Origin: Collinsella tanakaei
GTDB taxonomy: Bacteria; Actinomycetota; Coriobacteriia; Coriobacteriales; Coriobacteriaceae
Length of the DNA: 64,000 nucleotides
Assembly (NCBI RefSeq): GCF_030373545.1
Contig: NZ_JAUDCO010000004.1
Span: 124,001-188,000 of the forward strand
Direction: 5' to 3'
Shown: positions 19,305-27,517 of the stretch, piece after piece
Position numbering within the stretch: the first letter of the stretch is position 1
How the letters are laid out: each line of letters begins with the position of its first letter
Position numbers and translations under genes: made by a program
The notes under the pieces: generated by a model
The model's database searches: none
Seen by the model: the letters and a program-made list of their open reading frames with translations, nothing else
What the model was told of the DNA's origin: nothing

Positions 19305-20524
19305 ACGAACTCCGCATGTACGTCGAGCACCTCTTTGAAGGCAAGGTGCTGACCGCAGATAACATTGAGCTCAAGGAAGAGATCTACGGCAATCTGGTGG
19401 CCCGCTTCGAGGACTACGTGGCGCAGGGCCTTTCTGAGGAGGAGGCGCTCGCGCGCACCAAGGAGAGCATCACGAGCGTGGATGATGTCCTGAGCGGTAC
19501 GACCGACGCGTCCGATGAGGATGAGGCGCAGTCGCAGGCAGAGGAGCCGGCGGCGGATCTGACCGAGCAGCTGCCCGCAATGCCGTCCGCGCCCGCGACC
19601 GACGCGACGCAGGCGGTTCCCGCCGTGGCCGCTGTTGCCCCCGTGGCCGCTGCCGGTCCGGCAGAGCAGGCGCCCGTACAGGCGACGGCGCGCAAGAAGT
19701 GGCCGATCGTCGTCGGTGCAGCTGCCGCGGTGCTCGTGCTGTGCGGTGCAGTCGCCCTCGGCATGGGGCTTACCGGCGGCAATACCACGCAGCCCGAGCC
19801 CATCGACGTCACGGTGATCGAGGATACGCCGACTGCCGATAGGCCGCAGGCAGAATCCAAGGAGCCTGAGGCCCAGACGGACGGCTCCGCGCAGGCGAAC
19901 GACGGCGCAACCGCCGATAACCAGACGCCCAAGGGCAATCAGATCGGCGAGGCGGCTGAGCGCATCATGCCGCGGCTTGCCGATGCCGATGACCGCGATC
20001 CGGAGGATGTGCGCGAATACGAGGCCACGATGGCCTTCGCGAGCGAGATCGAGTCGAGCCCGGCCTCCATTCCGCAGGCCTATGCGGGAACGGATCCCGC
20101 GAGCGGGTCCGGTCTGAGCGAGTTCGTAGGCGCCCTGCCGATGGGCGCAAACGCCCAGGCGGCTTCTTACGCCAACGGTACCGTCAGCATCGAGTACGCC
20201 TCGATCAACCACGATGTCGAGGGCGATGCAATCGATTTGGCGCTGGCCTACAACGTCGTGGCTATCATGGCGGCCTATCCCGACACCGTGAGCACGATCG
20301 AGATCACGGTGCACGAGAGCGACGACCATCCCAAGGACGTCGACGCGTACCGTTTCGAGCGCACGATGGTGGAAGGCGCGCTGGCACGCGTGAGTGGCAA
20401 TACGATCGTGACGATCGACAACACGCTGCTCGCTTCCGAGGGCACGTGGAACGAGGTCTTCAAAAACCTCTCGGCCGAGCGCTTCTTCGACGACGTGACC
20501 GACTACGCGGAGCTGGGAGACTAG
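19301..20524 (+). CDS. Membrane-anchored protein with HAAS-like N-terminus, PadR partner
   Basis: 407 residues, GTG start overlapping the padR stop. Residues 1-65 resemble the HAAS/permease-prefix helical domain often placed next to PadR regulators. An Ala/Pro-rich linker leads to one membrane segment (about 130-155). The exported part starts with an acidic low-complexity stretch and ends in a folded domain of about 170 residues with repeated beta-like strands (VSIEYASI, VSTIEITVHE, TIVTIDNTLLA). A DUF4825-like fold is possible. Function unknown; by context it probably acts with the PadR regulator in envelope sensing. Confidence 0.6.
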   Translation: MNELRMYVEHLFEGKVLTADNIELKEEIYGNLVARFEDYVAQGLSEEEALARTKESITSVDDVLSGTTDASDEDEAQSQAEEPAADLTEQLPAMPSAPATDATQAVPAVAAVAPVAAAGPAEQAPVQATARKKWPIVVGAAAAVLVLCGAVALGMGLTGGNTTQPEPIDVTVIEDTPTADRPQAESKEPEAQTDGSAQANDGATADNQTPKGNQIGEAAERIMPRLADADDRDPEDVREYEATMAFASEIESSPASIPQAYAGTDPASGSGLSEFVGALPMGANAQAASYANGTVSIEYASINHDVEGDAIDLALAYNVVAIMAAYPDTVSTIEITVHESDDHPKDVDAYRFERTMVEGALARVSGNTIVTIDNTLLASEGTWNEVFKNLSAERFFDDVTDYAELGD

Positions 20525-20581
20525 CCAGCCGCGCGGGGCCCTAGGAGCTTTCAGGACACGTAGGGACAGCAGTGTATGCAA

Positions 20582-20614
20582 GCGGGCGGGCGCACCAGGG
20601 GCGCCCGCCCGCTT
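20582..20614 (+). terminator. Terminator between convergent PadR operon and threonine aldolase
   Basis: GCGGGCGGGCGC / GCGCCCGCCCGC stem with an ACCAGGG loop, then TTTCG. Confidence 0.7.
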
Positions 20615-20653
20615 TCGTAGGGGCTTCGGTTGGGTTCAGGGAGTCGACCGCAG

Positions 20654-21691
20654 TTAGAGTCCAGCATCGAGCTCACGCACAATCGCGGCCGCGTTAAGGG
20701 CATCCTCACGCGTGATGCCGCGGTAGAAGACGAAGCGGATGTAGCGCTTCATGACCGGGCGGATGATCAGGCCGCGCTCGGCGGCGCGCTCGCAGTAGGC
20801 GAGCGGATCGTCGGTGATGTCGCTGACATCGATGACCACGATGTTGGTGACCACATCGCCGACGATGTGCGTGCGCTCGAGGTCTGCAATCGCATCGGCG
20901 AAGGCGCGGGCGTTCGCATGGTCCTCGGCGAGGCGCTCGACGGTATGGCGCAGCGCGTAGATGCCGGGAGCAGCGATGACACCGGCCTGGCGCATGGCGC
21001 CGCCGAGCGCCTTGCGCATGCGCCGTACCTCGAGGATGGTGTCCTGGTCTCCGCAGACGATGGAACCGACGGGCGCCGACAGGCCCTTGGAGAGGCAGAA
21101 CATGAGGGTATCGACGTGCTGGCAGAGCTCGGATACGTCGACGCCCAGCGCAAGAGCGGCGTTGAACAGGCGCGCGCCGTCCATGTGGACCGGAACGCCG
21201 TGCGCCTGGGCAAGCTCGTGAATGGCGGCCAGGCGCTCGCATGTGATGGCCGCACCGCCGGCGTAGTTATGGGAGTTCTCGACGCAGATCAGGTCGATGC
21301 CGCCCGCGTCGAGCGCGGCGGCGATATCGCCCAGATTCGGCTGCCCGTGCTCGTCGTGGCGGTAGGTCTGAGGGCTCATGCGGCCGAGCACGGGATCGAA
21401 CAAGTACTTTTCGCTGATCATGAGGTGCTGCTGCTCGTCGACGAGCAGCGTAGAGCCAGGCTTGACCTGAGCGAGCACCGCTGCGGTATTGGCCATGCAG
21501 CCGGAGGGCACAAGCACGGCGGCCTGCTTGCCGGTGATGCGGGCGGCGTGGTCCTCGAGCTCGTTGACGGTCGGATCTTCACCGCGTCCGAGCTCGTGGG
21601 TGCGATCGTCGTCGCCGAGCGGGGCGGCAAGAATGGCTTCGAGCATCTCGGGCGTGGGCTTGGTGAGGGTGTCGCTTCTCAGGTCGATCAT
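20654..21691 (-). CDS. ltaE: Low-specificity threonine aldolase (beta-eliminating lyase family)
   Basis: 345 residues. IDLRSDTLTKPTPEM at the N-terminus, VPSGCMANTAAV, HMDGARLFNAA (PLP ring contact Asp) and SKGLSAPVG with the PLP-binding Lys define the family. It cleaves threonine or allo-threonine to glycine and acetaldehyde. The ATG at 21689-21691 follows AAGGAG on the minus strand. The open frame upstream reads through the adjacent REP palindrome and is not conserved. Confidence 0.9.
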   Translation of the reverse strand: MIDLRSDTLTKPTPEMLEAILAAPLGDDDRTHELGRGEDPTVNELEDHAARITGKQAAVLVPSGCMANTAAVLAQVKPGSTLLVDEQQHLMISEKYLFDPVLGRMSPQTYRHDEHGQPNLGDIAAALDAGGIDLICVENSHNYAGGAAITCERLAAIHELAQAHGVPVHMDGARLFNAALALGVDVSELCQHVDTLMFCLSKGLSAPVGSIVCGDQDTILEVRRMRKALGGAMRQAGVIAAPGIYALRHTVERLAEDHANARAFADAIADLERTHIVGDVVTNIVVIDVSDITDDPLAYCERAAERGLIIRPVMKRYIRFVFYRGITREDALNAAAIVRELDAGL

Positions 21692-21706
21692 GGCTCGCTC
21701 CTTCGC

Positions 21707-21767
21707 GGGAAAATGGTGCCTGTCCCCTTTTTCCCACGGGAAAAAGGGGACAGGCACCATTTTCCCA
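21707..21767. repeat. REP-like perfect palindrome (GTGCCTGTCCCC type)
   Basis: GGGAAAATGGTGCCTGTCCCC... (21707-21735) pairs perfectly with 21738-21767. The core GTGCCTGTCCCC resembles REP sequences associated with REP-associated (TnpA-REP) transposases in other bacteria; no such transposase is in this window. A fragment recurs at 25585-25613 between leuD and leuB. Confidence 0.75.
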
Positions 21768-21793
21768 CAGGGGACCGTTTGCGGGATTCTCGC

Positions 21794-21837
21794 TTGCATG
21801 GACGCTTTAGTTTGCTACACTGCATTACATTGCAGTG
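21794..21837 (+). promoter_or_regulatory. leu operon promoter with overlapping dyad
   Basis: TTGCAT (21794-21799), 16-base spacer, TACACT (21816-21821). A perfect dyad CACTGCATTACATTGCAGTG (21818-21837) overlaps the -10 and probable start site, a plausible repressor operator. Confidence 0.6.
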
Positions 21838-21877
21838 GCGGCCCGCATCGGGTCGCGTGCACGAAAGGACGGAACGC

Positions 21878-21979
21878 ATGGCGCGCAGGGCGTACAGCAC
21901 ATCCAAGCAGGCCGAGACGGCCGCTTTCGGCATGTCGCTGAACCTAACCCTAGCGCTACTAGCCGCCGATGCGCGCTAG
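21878..21979 (+). CDS. leuL: Leucine-rich leader peptide of the leu operon
   Basis: 33 codons plus TAG, starting at ATG 21878 behind AAAGGACGG. The C-terminal part reads SLNLTLALLAADAR. Five Leu codons occur within eight positions and four of them are CTA, which is rare in this GC-rich genome where CTG/CTC dominate. The Leu codons lie in the left arm of a hairpin that overlaps the stop codon. A second, terminator-like hairpin follows before leuA. This is the classic layout of transcription attenuation: stalling at CTA codons when Leu-tRNA is short would melt the first hairpin. Inferred from sequence only. Confidence 0.8.
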   Translation: MARRAYSTSKQAETAAFGMSLNLTLALLAADAR

Positions 21980-22081
21980 GGTTCTTCGTTCCACGTACGG
22001 CTCAAGCCAACTTTCCAGAAGCACCCCAACCGCGCATCTGACCGACGCCTTGCAGGGCGTGACGCGCGACGGGGTGCTTTA
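21946..22081 (+). promoter_or_regulatory. leu attenuator hairpins
   Basis: Hairpin A: AACCCTAGCGC (21946-21956, inside the Leu codons) pairs with GCGCTAGGGTT (21973-21983). Hairpin B: AAGCACCCC (22019-22027) pairs with GGGGTGCTT (22071-22079), with inner stems CGCGC/GCGCG and ACGCC/GGCGT and only a short T run. Which one terminates, and the alternative pairings, need folding. Confidence 0.65.
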
Positions 22082-22163
22082 ATCCGTAGATCTGCAAAAC
22101 GGCAACGCCACCTCCTGCAAGCCCGACACGCAACGACCACGTCACGAGCTACAGGAGGACCCC

Positions 22164-23699
22164 ATGACCAGGAAGATCGCCATCTTCGACACCACCCTGC
22201 GCGACGGCGAGCAGTCGCCCGGCGCAAGCATGAACACTGAGGAAAAGCTCATCATCGCCCGCCAGCTCATCCGCATGAACGTCGATGTCATCGAGGCGGG
22301 CTTTCCCATCTCGAGCCCGGGCGACTTCAAGAGCGTGGCCGAGATCGGCCGTATCGCGGGCGACAAGTGCACCGTCTGCGGCCTGACGCGCGCCGTCGAC
22401 AAGGATATCGAGGTCGCGGCCGAGGCGCTCAAGACCGCCAAGCGTCCGCGCATCCACACCGGCCTGGGCGTATCGCCTTCGCATCTGCGCGATAAGCTCC
22501 GCCTGACCGAAGACCAGACCATCGAGCGCGCCATCCATGCGGTCAAGCTCGCCCGCAACTTCGTGGACGACGTCGAGTTCTACGCCGAGGACGCGGGCCG
22601 CGCCGACCAGGATTTCCTCGTTCGCATCATCGAGGCCGCCGTCAAGGCGGGCGCCACAGTCGTCAACATCCCCGACACCACGGGTTACAACATGCCGTGG
22701 GAGTTCGGCGCGCGCATCCGCGACCTGCGCGAGCGCGTCGATGGCATCGAGGGCGTGACCATCTCGGTCCATACGCATAACGACCTGGGCATGGCAACCG
22801 CCCTTGCGCTCGAGAGCGTCCGCAACGGCGCCACGCAGATCGAGTGCACCATCAACGGCCTGGGCGAGCGCGCCGGCAACACCTCGCTCGAGGAAGTCGT
22901 CATGGCCATCCGCATGCACGAGGCCGAGCTCGATGCGCACACCGACATCGTCACCAAGGAACTGTGCCACGCCAGCAAGCTCGTGAGCTCCATCACCGGC
23001 ATCATGGTTCAGCCCAACAAGGCCATCGTGGGCGCCAACGCTTTCGCGCACTCCTCGGGCATCCACCAGGACGGCGTGCTCAAGGCCCGCGACACCTACG
23101 AGATCATCGATCCGGCCGACGTGGGCGCTGCCGGCTCCCAGATCATCCTGTCGGCCCGCTCCGGTCACGCCGCGCTGCGCCATCGCATGGCAGAGCTCGG
23201 CTACACCTTCAACGACGAGGAGTTCGAGAATATCTATCAGGCCTTCCTCGAGGTGGCCGACAAGAAGAAGGAAGTCTACGACGAGGACCTGGAGTCCATC
23301 GTGCACGAGCGCGAGCGCGTGAGCTCGGCCATCTGGACGCTCGGTGCGGTGCAGGTCTCCTGCGGCTTCCCGCTCACCCCGACCGCGACGCTCACGCTGG
23401 TGGACGAGGACGGCGAGGAACACACCGTCGCTGCGTACGGCACCGGTCCGGTGGACGCCGTCTACAAGGCGGTCGACCAGATCGTGGCGGTGGAGAACGA
23501 CCTGTCCGAGTTCTCGATCAAGTCCATCACGCGCGGCATCGACGCGCTGGGCGAGGTGACGGTGCGCGTGACGGCCGCCAGCGGCGAGGTCTACATCGGC
23601 CGTGGCAGCGATAACGACATCATCGTGTCCTCCACCAAGGCCTACATCAATGCGCTGAACCGTCTGATTTCCGATCAGCGCGAGGCGGCTTCCAAGTAA
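22164..23699 (+). CDS. leuA: 2-isopropylmalate synthase
   Basis: 511 residues. [16 protein letters not shown] near the start, [11 protein letters not shown] with the metal-binding His pair, and NGLGERAGN are diagnostic. The last about 120 residues form the LeuA allosteric (leucine-binding) domain. It condenses acetyl-CoA with 2-oxoisovalerate, the committed step to leucine. SD ACAGGAGG. First gene of leuA-C-D-B, downstream of the leader peptide. Feedback by leucine is expected from the intact regulatory domain. Confidence 0.96.
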   Translation: MTRKIAIFDTTLRDGEQSPGASMNTEEKLIIARQLIRMNVDVIEAGFPISSPGDFKSVAEIGRIAGDKCTVCGLTRAVDKDIEVAAEALKTAKRPRIHTGLGVSPSHLRDKLRLTEDQTIERAIHAVKLARNFVDDVEFYAEDAGRADQDFLVRIIEAAVKAGATVVNIPDTTGYNMPWEFGARIRDLRERVDGIEGVTISVHTHNDLGMATALALESVRNGATQIECTINGLGERAGNTSLEEVVMAIRMHEAELDAHTDIVTKELCHASKLVSSITGIMVQPNKAIVGANAFAHSSGIHQDGVLKARDTYEIIDPADVGAAGSQIILSARSGHAALRHRMAELGYTFNDEEFENIYQAFLEVADKKKEVYDEDLESIVHERERVSSAIWTLGAVQVSCGFPLTPTATLTLVDEDGEEHTVAAYGTGPVDAVYKAVDQIVAVENDLSEFSIKSITRGIDALGEVTVRVTAASGEVYIGRGSDNDIIVSSTKAYINALNRLISDQREAASK

Positions 23700-23702
23700 C
23701 CC

Positions 23703-23731
23703 GACAAGTTTGTAGCTGACACCATCCTGTC
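23703..23731. repeat. Dispersed GACAAG-type repeat, degenerate copy 5
   Basis: GACAAG TTTGTAGCTGACACCAT CCTGTC between leuA and leuC; the right arm has diverged. Its presence inside the operon means it does not act as a full terminator. Confidence 0.65.
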
Positions 23732-23757
23732 ACTGAGCAATTGAAGGAGAACGACCC

Positions 23758-25023
23758 ATGCCAAGACCCATGACCGTCGCCGAGAAGATCCTGGCCGCCC
23801 ACGCGGGCCTCGACGAGGTGCGCCCCGGCCAGCTCGTCGAATGCGACCTCGACATCGTGCTCGCCAACGACATCACGGCGCCCATCGCCATCGATGTGTT
23901 CCATGAGCTCGGTGCGACCGAGGTGTTCGATCGCGACCGCATCTGCCTCGTGCCCGACCACTATGCGCCCAACAAGGACATCAAGAGCGCCGAGCAGACC
24001 AAGAAGATGCGCGAGTTTGCCCACGAGCAGAAGATCACCCATTACTGGGAGCAGGGCTGTGCCGGCATCGAGCACGCGCTGCTGCCCGAGACGGGCACCG
24101 TCGTGCCGGGCGACCTGATCATCGGTGCCGACTCGCACACCTGCACCTACGGTGCACTGGGCGCCTTCTCCACCGGCGTGGGCTCCACCGACGCGGGCGT
24201 GGGCCTGGCCATCGGCCGCTGCTGGTTCAAGGTTCCGCCGACCATCAAGTTCGTGATCGACGGCGAGCTGACCGACGGCGCGTCGGCCAAGGACGTCATC
24301 CTGCACATCATCGGTATGATCGGCGTGGACGGCGCGCTGTATCAGGCCATGGAGTTCACGGGCTCGGCCATTCACAGCATGTCGATGGAGGGTCGCATGA
24401 CCATCTCCAACATGGCGATCGAGGCGGGCGGCAAGGCCGGCATCATGGAGGTCGACGATGTGACCCGCGCGTGGCTCGAGGGCCGCAACCAGCGCGACTA
24501 CGTCGAGTACCACGCCGACCCGGACGCCGAGTACGCCCAGGTCATCCATATCGACGCCGCCGACATCAAGCCGTGCGTGGCCTGGCCGCATCTGCCGGGC
24601 AATACCCATCCGGTGAGCGAGAGCCGCGATATCACGATCGATCAGGCCGTCATCGGCAGCTGCACCAATGGCCGCATCGAGGATATGCGCGCCGCCGCCG
24701 AGGTGCTGCGCGGTCGCACGATCAACCCCAACGTGCGCTGCATCGTGATCCCCGCGACGCAGGCGGTCTTCAAGCAGTGCATGGCCGAGGGCCTGGCCGA
24801 CATCTTCATCGATGCCGGCTGCGTGTTCTCGACGCCGACGTGCGGCCCGTGCCTGGGCGGCTACATGGGCATCCTGGCCGCCGGCGAGCGCTGCGTGTCC
24901 ACCACGAACCGCAACTTCGTCGGCCGCATGGGCGATCCGACCTCCGAGGTCTACCTGGCGAGTCCGGCCGTCGCTGCGGCAAGTGCCGTGGCCGGCCACA
25001 TCGCCGCTCCGTCCGACCTGTAA
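23758..25023 (+). CDS. leuC: 3-isopropylmalate dehydratase large subunit
   Basis: 421 residues, the shorter archaeal/clostridial LeuC type. Seen: DSHTCTYGALGAF, IGSCTNGRIEDMRAA and CGPCLGG, giving the three Cys ligands of the 4Fe-4S cluster. With LeuD it isomerises 2- to 3-isopropylmalate. SD AAGGAG. The short two-subunit form could in principle take related substrates, but its place in the leu operon argues for LeuC. Confidence 0.95.
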   Translation: MPRPMTVAEKILAAHAGLDEVRPGQLVECDLDIVLANDITAPIAIDVFHELGATEVFDRDRICLVPDHYAPNKDIKSAEQTKKMREFAHEQKITHYWEQGCAGIEHALLPETGTVVPGDLIIGADSHTCTYGALGAFSTGVGSTDAGVGLAIGRCWFKVPPTIKFVIDGELTDGASAKDVILHIIGMIGVDGALYQAMEFTGSAIHSMSMEGRMTISNMAIEAGGKAGIMEVDDVTRAWLEGRNQRDYVEYHADPDAEYAQVIHIDAADIKPCVAWPHLPGNTHPVSESRDITIDQAVIGSCTNGRIEDMRAAAEVLRGRTINPNVRCIVIPATQAVFKQCMAEGLADIFIDAGCVFSTPTCGPCLGGYMGILAAGERCVSTTNRNFVGRMGDPTSEVYLASPAVAAASAVAGHIAAPSDL

Positions 25024-25098
25024 TCCACACCGTCTGACATGCGCCCTGACAATGCGGTACGTCCCTTGTCAGGATCGAACACCGAGAAAGGAAAGCCC

Positions 25099-25593
25099 AT
25101 GCATTTCGAAGGCACCGCGTTCCGTTACGGACGCGATATCGATACCGACGTCATCATCCCCGCGCGCTATCTCAACAGCTCCGATCCGGCCTACCTGGCA
25201 TCGCACTGCCTGGAGGATCTGGACGATACGTTTGTGGAGCGCATGAAGCCTGGTGACATCATCGTCGCCGAGGAGAACTTCGGCTGCGGCTCCAGCCGCG
25301 AGCACGCGCCGCTTGCCATCAAGTCGGCCGGCGTGTCCTGCGTGATCGCCAAGAGCTTCGCGCGCATCTTCTACCGCAACGCCATCGACATCGGCCTGCC
25401 GATCCTCGAGTGCTCCGAGGCGGTCGACGCCATCGCGGACGGCGCACAGGTTTCCGTGGATACCGATACCGGCACGATCACGAACGTCGACACGGGCGAG
25501 ACCTTCGCCTCCGAGCCGTTCCCGCCCTTCATCGCCGAGATCATCGAGGCGGGCGGTATCGTCAACCGCACCAAAAAGAACCTGGGAAAATAG
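25099..25593 (+). CDS. leuD: 3-isopropylmalate dehydratase small subunit
   Basis: 164 residues: [23 protein letters not shown] at the start (first 20 residues shown by the family pattern [14 protein letters not shown]) and the swivel-domain motif [12 protein letters not shown]. It is the small partner of LeuC. ATG 25099 follows GAAAGGAAAG. The upstream in-frame ATG at 25039 has no SD and no conserved residues. Confidence 0.94.
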   Translation: MHFEGTAFRYGRDIDTDVIIPARYLNSSDPAYLASHCLEDLDDTFVERMKPGDIIVAEENFGCGSSREHAPLAIKSAGVSCVIAKSFARIFYRNAIDIGLPILECSEAVDAIADGAQVSVDTDTGTITNVDTGETFASEPFPPFIAEIIEAGGIVNRTKKNLGK

Positions 25594-25613
25594 GGACAGG
25601 CACTTTTTCCCAT
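25585..25613. repeat. Fragment of the REP-like GGGACAGGCAC palindrome
   Basis: GGGAAAATAGGGACAGGCAC TTTTTCCC straddles the leuD stop codon and resembles a shortened half of the 21707-21767 element. The arms GGGAAAA/TTTTTCCC can pair. Confidence 0.6.
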
Positions 25614-25688
25614 GGCGGAAGGAGGGTTGCTGTGCCCCTCGACAACCCGTTTGCATCTGGTCCGAGTTCGATGAGTTGGAGTTGCAAC

Positions 25689-26801
25689 GTGAAGAAGACC
25701 TATACCATCTGCTGCCTGCCGGGCGACTGCATCGGCCCCGAGATCATGGCGGAGGGCAAGAAGGTGCTCGCCGCCGTGGGCAAGCGCTTCGGATGCGCGT
25801 TTGAGTGCAACGACGCGTTGATCGGCGGCGCCGCCATCGATGCGACTGGCACCGCGCTGCCCGACGAGACGCTCGAGGCCGCGCGCGCCTCGGACGCCGT
25901 GCTGCTGGCGGCGGTGGGCGGCCCCAAGTGGGACACCACCGACCCCGCGGCGCCCCGCCCCGAGCAGGGCTTGCTCAAGATTCGCAAGGAGCTCGGTCTG
26001 TACACCAACCTGCGCCCCGTGCAGATCTTCTCCGCCCTGGCCGGCGCTTCGACGCTCAAGCCCGAGGTCATCGACGGCGTGGACATGATGATCGTGCGCG
26101 AGCTCACCGGCGGCCTGTACTTCGGCGTCCGCGAGCGCTTCTATGACGAGGAGGGCGCCGGCACCGATGGCAAGCCCGGCCAGCGCGCTTACGATACGCT
26201 CGAGTACCGCGAATACGAGATCGAGCGCATCGCCCGTCAGGCCTTCGAGGCGGCCCGCAAGCGCCGCGGCAAGGTGGCGAGCGTGGACAAGGCCAACGTG
26301 CTCGAGACGAGCCGTATGTGGCGCGAGATCGTCCATCGCGTGCACGATGCCGACTACGCCGACGTTGAGCTCGAGGACGTCCTCGTGGACAACGCCGCCA
26401 TGCAGCTCATCAACCGCCCGGCCGACTTCGATGTCGTGGTGACCGAGAACATGTTCGGCGACATCCTGTCCGACGAGGCGGCGCAGATCACCGGGTCGCT
26501 CGGCATGCTCGCGAGCGCGAGTTTGGGCGACGGCGTGGCGCTCTTCGAGCCGAGCCACGGCAGCGCACCGGATATCGCCGGCAAGGGCATCGCCAACCCG
26601 CTGGCGCAGATCCTGTCTGTCGAGATGATGCTGCGCTACAGCCTCGATATGGGCGATGCCGCCGACGCCATCCGCGCCGCGGTGACCGCCGTGCTCGACG
26701 ACGGGCTGCGCACGCGCGACATCGCCGATGCCTCGACGCCTGCCGACAAGATCCTCGGCACGGCCGCGATGGGCGATGCCGTGGTGGCGCGCCTGCAGTA
26801 G
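25689..26801 (+). CDS. leuB: 3-isopropylmalate dehydrogenase
   Basis: 370 residues from GTG 25689. Family motifs: [31 protein letters not shown] and the Asp-rich [19 protein letters not shown], then [14 protein letters not shown]. It oxidises and decarboxylates 3-isopropylmalate with NAD. The start is uncertain. GTG 25689 gives the family length with GGAG eight bases upstream. ATG 25671 lacks an SD. GTG 25632 has the best SD (GGAAGGAGGG) but would add 19 non-conserved residues. The usual Gly in LPGDGIGPE is Cys here. Confidence 0.93.
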   Translation: MKKTYTICCLPGDCIGPEIMAEGKKVLAAVGKRFGCAFECNDALIGGAAIDATGTALPDETLEAARASDAVLLAAVGGPKWDTTDPAAPRPEQGLLKIRKELGLYTNLRPVQIFSALAGASTLKPEVIDGVDMMIVRELTGGLYFGVRERFYDEEGAGTDGKPGQRAYDTLEYREYEIERIARQAFEAARKRRGKVASVDKANVLETSRMWREIVHRVHDADYADVELEDVLVDNAAMQLINRPADFDVVVTENMFGDILSDEAAQITGSLGMLASASLGDGVALFEPSHGSAPDIAGKGIANPLAQILSVEMMLRYSLDMGDAADAIRAAVTAVLDDGLRTRDIADASTPADKILGTAAMGDAVVARLQ

Positions 26802-26849
26802 GCGCAGCAAGGCGGCCGTACCCCGCGCGCGGCTCTGACGACCATACGG

Positions 26850-26889
26850 CGCGCCGGCGCATTTCCGCCCCGCGGGATGCGCCGGCGCG
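26850..26889 (+). terminator. Hairpin ending the leu operon
   Basis: CGCGCCGGCGCAT pairs with ATGCGCCGGCGCG, followed by TCTGCTTTG; strong stem, poor T tract. Confidence 0.6.
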
Positions 26890-26960
26890 TCTGCTTTGAT
26901 GGTATGGTGGTGCACGGTAATGCGGGGGGTGCGTTTGTGCGCGGAAGGAGGGCGCGAGCG

Positions 26961-27401
26961 ATGGCCGAGGAGCGCTTGACGGACGATCTGCTGAAGCAAT
27001 TGCTCGCCGCCGACCGCCCAGAGGACTATCTCGACCATGAGCGGCTGGTTTCTCAGGAGCTGACGGACTATCTGGAGCAGCTGCGCGCCGCGCAGGGCAT
27101 GTCGAAGGCCGATGTGATTCGCGAGTCCGAGCTCAACAGCACCTTCGTGTACGACATGTTTCAGGGCAAAAGCAAACCGGGTCGCGACAATGCCATCAAG
27201 CTCGCGTTTGGCCTGCGCTGCTCGCTGAAGCAGACCCAGCGGCTGCTGCGCCTGTCCGGCATGGCGGAGCTGTGGCCCAAGAAGCGCCGCGACGCCATCA
27301 TCATCTGGTGCATCGAGCAGGGAAAAGGTCTCGCCACCTGCGATGACGAGCTGTGGCGCCTGGGGGAGAAGACGCTTGTCGACGCCGAGCTCGCGCTTTG
27401 A
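26961..27401 (+). CDS. XRE-like helix-turn-helix protein paired with a kinase
   Basis: 146 residues. An N-terminal helical stretch (about 1-35) is followed by a Cro/CI-type HTH (LRAAQGMSKADVIRESELN, then DMFQGKSKPGRDNAIKLAFG) and a C-terminal helical tail of about 50 residues. ATG 26961 follows GGAAGGAGGG. It directly precedes an atypical Ser/Thr kinase, so it may be the kinase's substrate or effector; this is inferred only from context. No target site was recognised. Confidence 0.7.
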   Translation: MAEERLTDDLLKQLLAADRPEDYLDHERLVSQELTDYLEQLRAAQGMSKADVIRESELNSTFVYDMFQGKSKPGRDNAIKLAFGLRCSLKQTQRLLRLSGMAELWPKKRRDAIIIWCIEQGKGLATCDDELWRLGEKTLVDAELAL

Positions 27402-27404
27402 TCG

Positions 27405-27436
27405 GCAGCATTGCTCTCGATAAAGAGCAATGCTGC
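27405..27436. repeat. Perfect 13-bp-arm hairpin between XRE and kinase genes
   Basis: GCAGCATTGCTCT / AGAGCAATGCTGC with a CGATAA loop, no T tract. It starts four bases after the XRE stop. It may be a processing site, a weak terminator or an operator for the XRE protein. The related sequence ATGCTCTCTATAGAGAGCAT occurs at 32041. Confidence 0.6.
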
Positions 27437-27517
27437 CGCACGCACATGCGATGTTCCGTTACGATACCAATGACGGCGGGGTGCCCGTTCGTCATGTGAA
27501 AACTGGCTGAAAGGCTG

